The notes below the pieces were generated by a model. The model saw only the letters and a program-made list of their open reading frames with translations, was not told the DNA's origin and ran no database searches. The translations under genes and the position numbers were made by a program. A DNA stretch of 7,417 nt from Nitrospira sp. UBA5699 (lineage in GTDB: Bacteria > Nitrospirota > Nitrospiria > Nitrospirales > Nitrospiraceae). Below are positions 7,266-7,417 of the stretch, in pieces (positions within the stretch are counted from its first letter, which is position 1; the number at the start of each line of letters is the position of its first letter). Location: positions 36,390 through 43,806 of the forward strand of contig DIHJ01000106.1 of NCBI GenBank assembly GCA_002420105.1. Direction: 5' to 3'.

Positions 7266-7291
7266 ATTAGCCCTTTAGTAGCGTTGCTAAT
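7266..7291. repeat. Short inverted repeat at the composition boundary
   Basis: ATTAGC at 7266-7271 is the reverse complement of GCTAAT at 7286-7291, with a 14-base spacer. An alternative inner hairpin, TAGC-GTT-GCTA (7279-7289), competes for the same right arm. The element sits at the change to AT-rich sequence and covers the stop of the possible minus-strand gene. It could be a 3' hairpin of that gene or a leader hairpin of a + strand transcript. It is short enough to be chance. Confidence 0.3.
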
Positions 7292-7416
7292 ACTTGCGCG
7301 TTTGTATCATAAGATATTGATATAGATGAAAAAACTTTTATTGCCGGAAGACTTGCCTGTAAAGTTCCCTTACATCGATGAATTTTATAAATGATTGAAT
7401 TATTTAGCGAAATATA
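7267..7416 (-). CDS. Possible 3' end of a convergent AT-rich gene (partial)
   Basis: Read on the minus strand from the window edge, one frame stays open for 49 sense codons and closes with TAA (TTA at 7267-7269 on the + strand). The other two minus frames stop within six codons, and the + strand frames are interrupted. At about 31% G+C a run this long is unlikely in any single frame, although not decisive over six frames. The translated tail contains KIHRCKGTLQ and ends NAQVLATLLKG, mixed polar and hydrophobic residues that look like an ordinary protein C-terminus. I do not recognise a family. The low G+C contrasts with the cluster and suggests a horizontally acquired or fast-evolving neighbour. 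If real, it converges on prsR and ends 188 bases from it. Confidence 0.4.
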   Translation of the reverse strand, partial: YISLNNSIIYKIHRCKGTLQASLPAIKVFSSISISYDTNAQVLATLLKG

Positions 7417-7417
7417 C

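Larger units (their letters stand above)
7079..7266. other. Non-coding stretch after prsR
   Basis: I find no credible gene here. Frames that stay open are overlaps with the end of prsR or low-quality read-through. There is no hairpin followed by a T-run, so no standard intrinsic terminator is visible for prsR. The stretch holds an imperfect 8-bp dyad (7114-7144), a short CTAG-T-CTAG motif at 7207-7215, a CAATT/AATTG dyad (7232-7246) and a candidate sigma-54 promoter (7245-7260). Any of these could be chance in about 190 bases. Confidence 0.6.

Noticed and set aside
7238..7270. Ten-residue frame MKLARTMRLD after an ATG
   Set aside because: It has no ribosome binding site, overlaps the promoter candidate and is too short. 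Resemblance to the start of a signal peptide is not enough to call a gene remnant.
7326..7394. 22-codon frame MKKLLLPEDLPVKFPYIDEF.. with an ATGA overlap to a further ATG
   Set aside because: There is no Shine-Dalgarno sequence and it is antisense to a longer minus-strand open frame. The following frame shows only nine codons before the window ends.

Overview
The window carries a compact, co-oriented PEP-CTERM/exosortase-type locus from a moderately GC-rich Gram-negative bacterium. Gene order, codon use and protein style suggest a Nitrospira-like (Nitrospirota) genome. This is an impression from reading the sequence, not a search result, and a proteobacterial source cannot be excluded.

Layout, all on the + strand: the tail of an unidentified gene (1-69); a polyprenyl-phosphate sugar-1-phosphate transferase (151-1269); an exosortase of the XrtA type (1301-2314); a FemAB/GNAT-like protein of the PEP-CTERM-associated type (2346-3419); the membrane sensor kinase PrsK (3501-5660); and the sigma-54-dependent response regulator PrsR (5690-7078). 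Gaps of about 30 bases separate most genes. The exception is an 81-base gap before prsK. The layout suggests one operon or two tightly linked transcription units. The last 339 bases contain no + strand gene of any size. They shift to about 31% G+C after roughly position 7280, and may hold the 3' end of a convergent minus-strand gene (7267-7416).

The sugar transferase probably starts an exopolysaccharide on a lipid carrier. XrtA is expected to cleave and process PEP-CTERM-tagged proteins that work with that polymer at the cell surface. The FemAB-like protein is a recurring partner of unproven chemistry. PrsK-PrsR is the dedicated two-component system thought to switch on PEP-CTERM genes through sigma-54. 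No PEP-CTERM substrate protein is visible in the window, so the targets must lie elsewhere.

The most unusual points are three. The sugar transferase has a soluble N-terminal domain resembling a degenerate GGDEF fold in place of the usual multi-spanning membrane region. The exosortase has no EpsI (DUF3485) partner attached or adjacent. There is an abrupt composition change at the right edge, with a candidate sigma-54 promoter and a convergent open frame that give competing readings of that region. The core locus itself is a known type of system.
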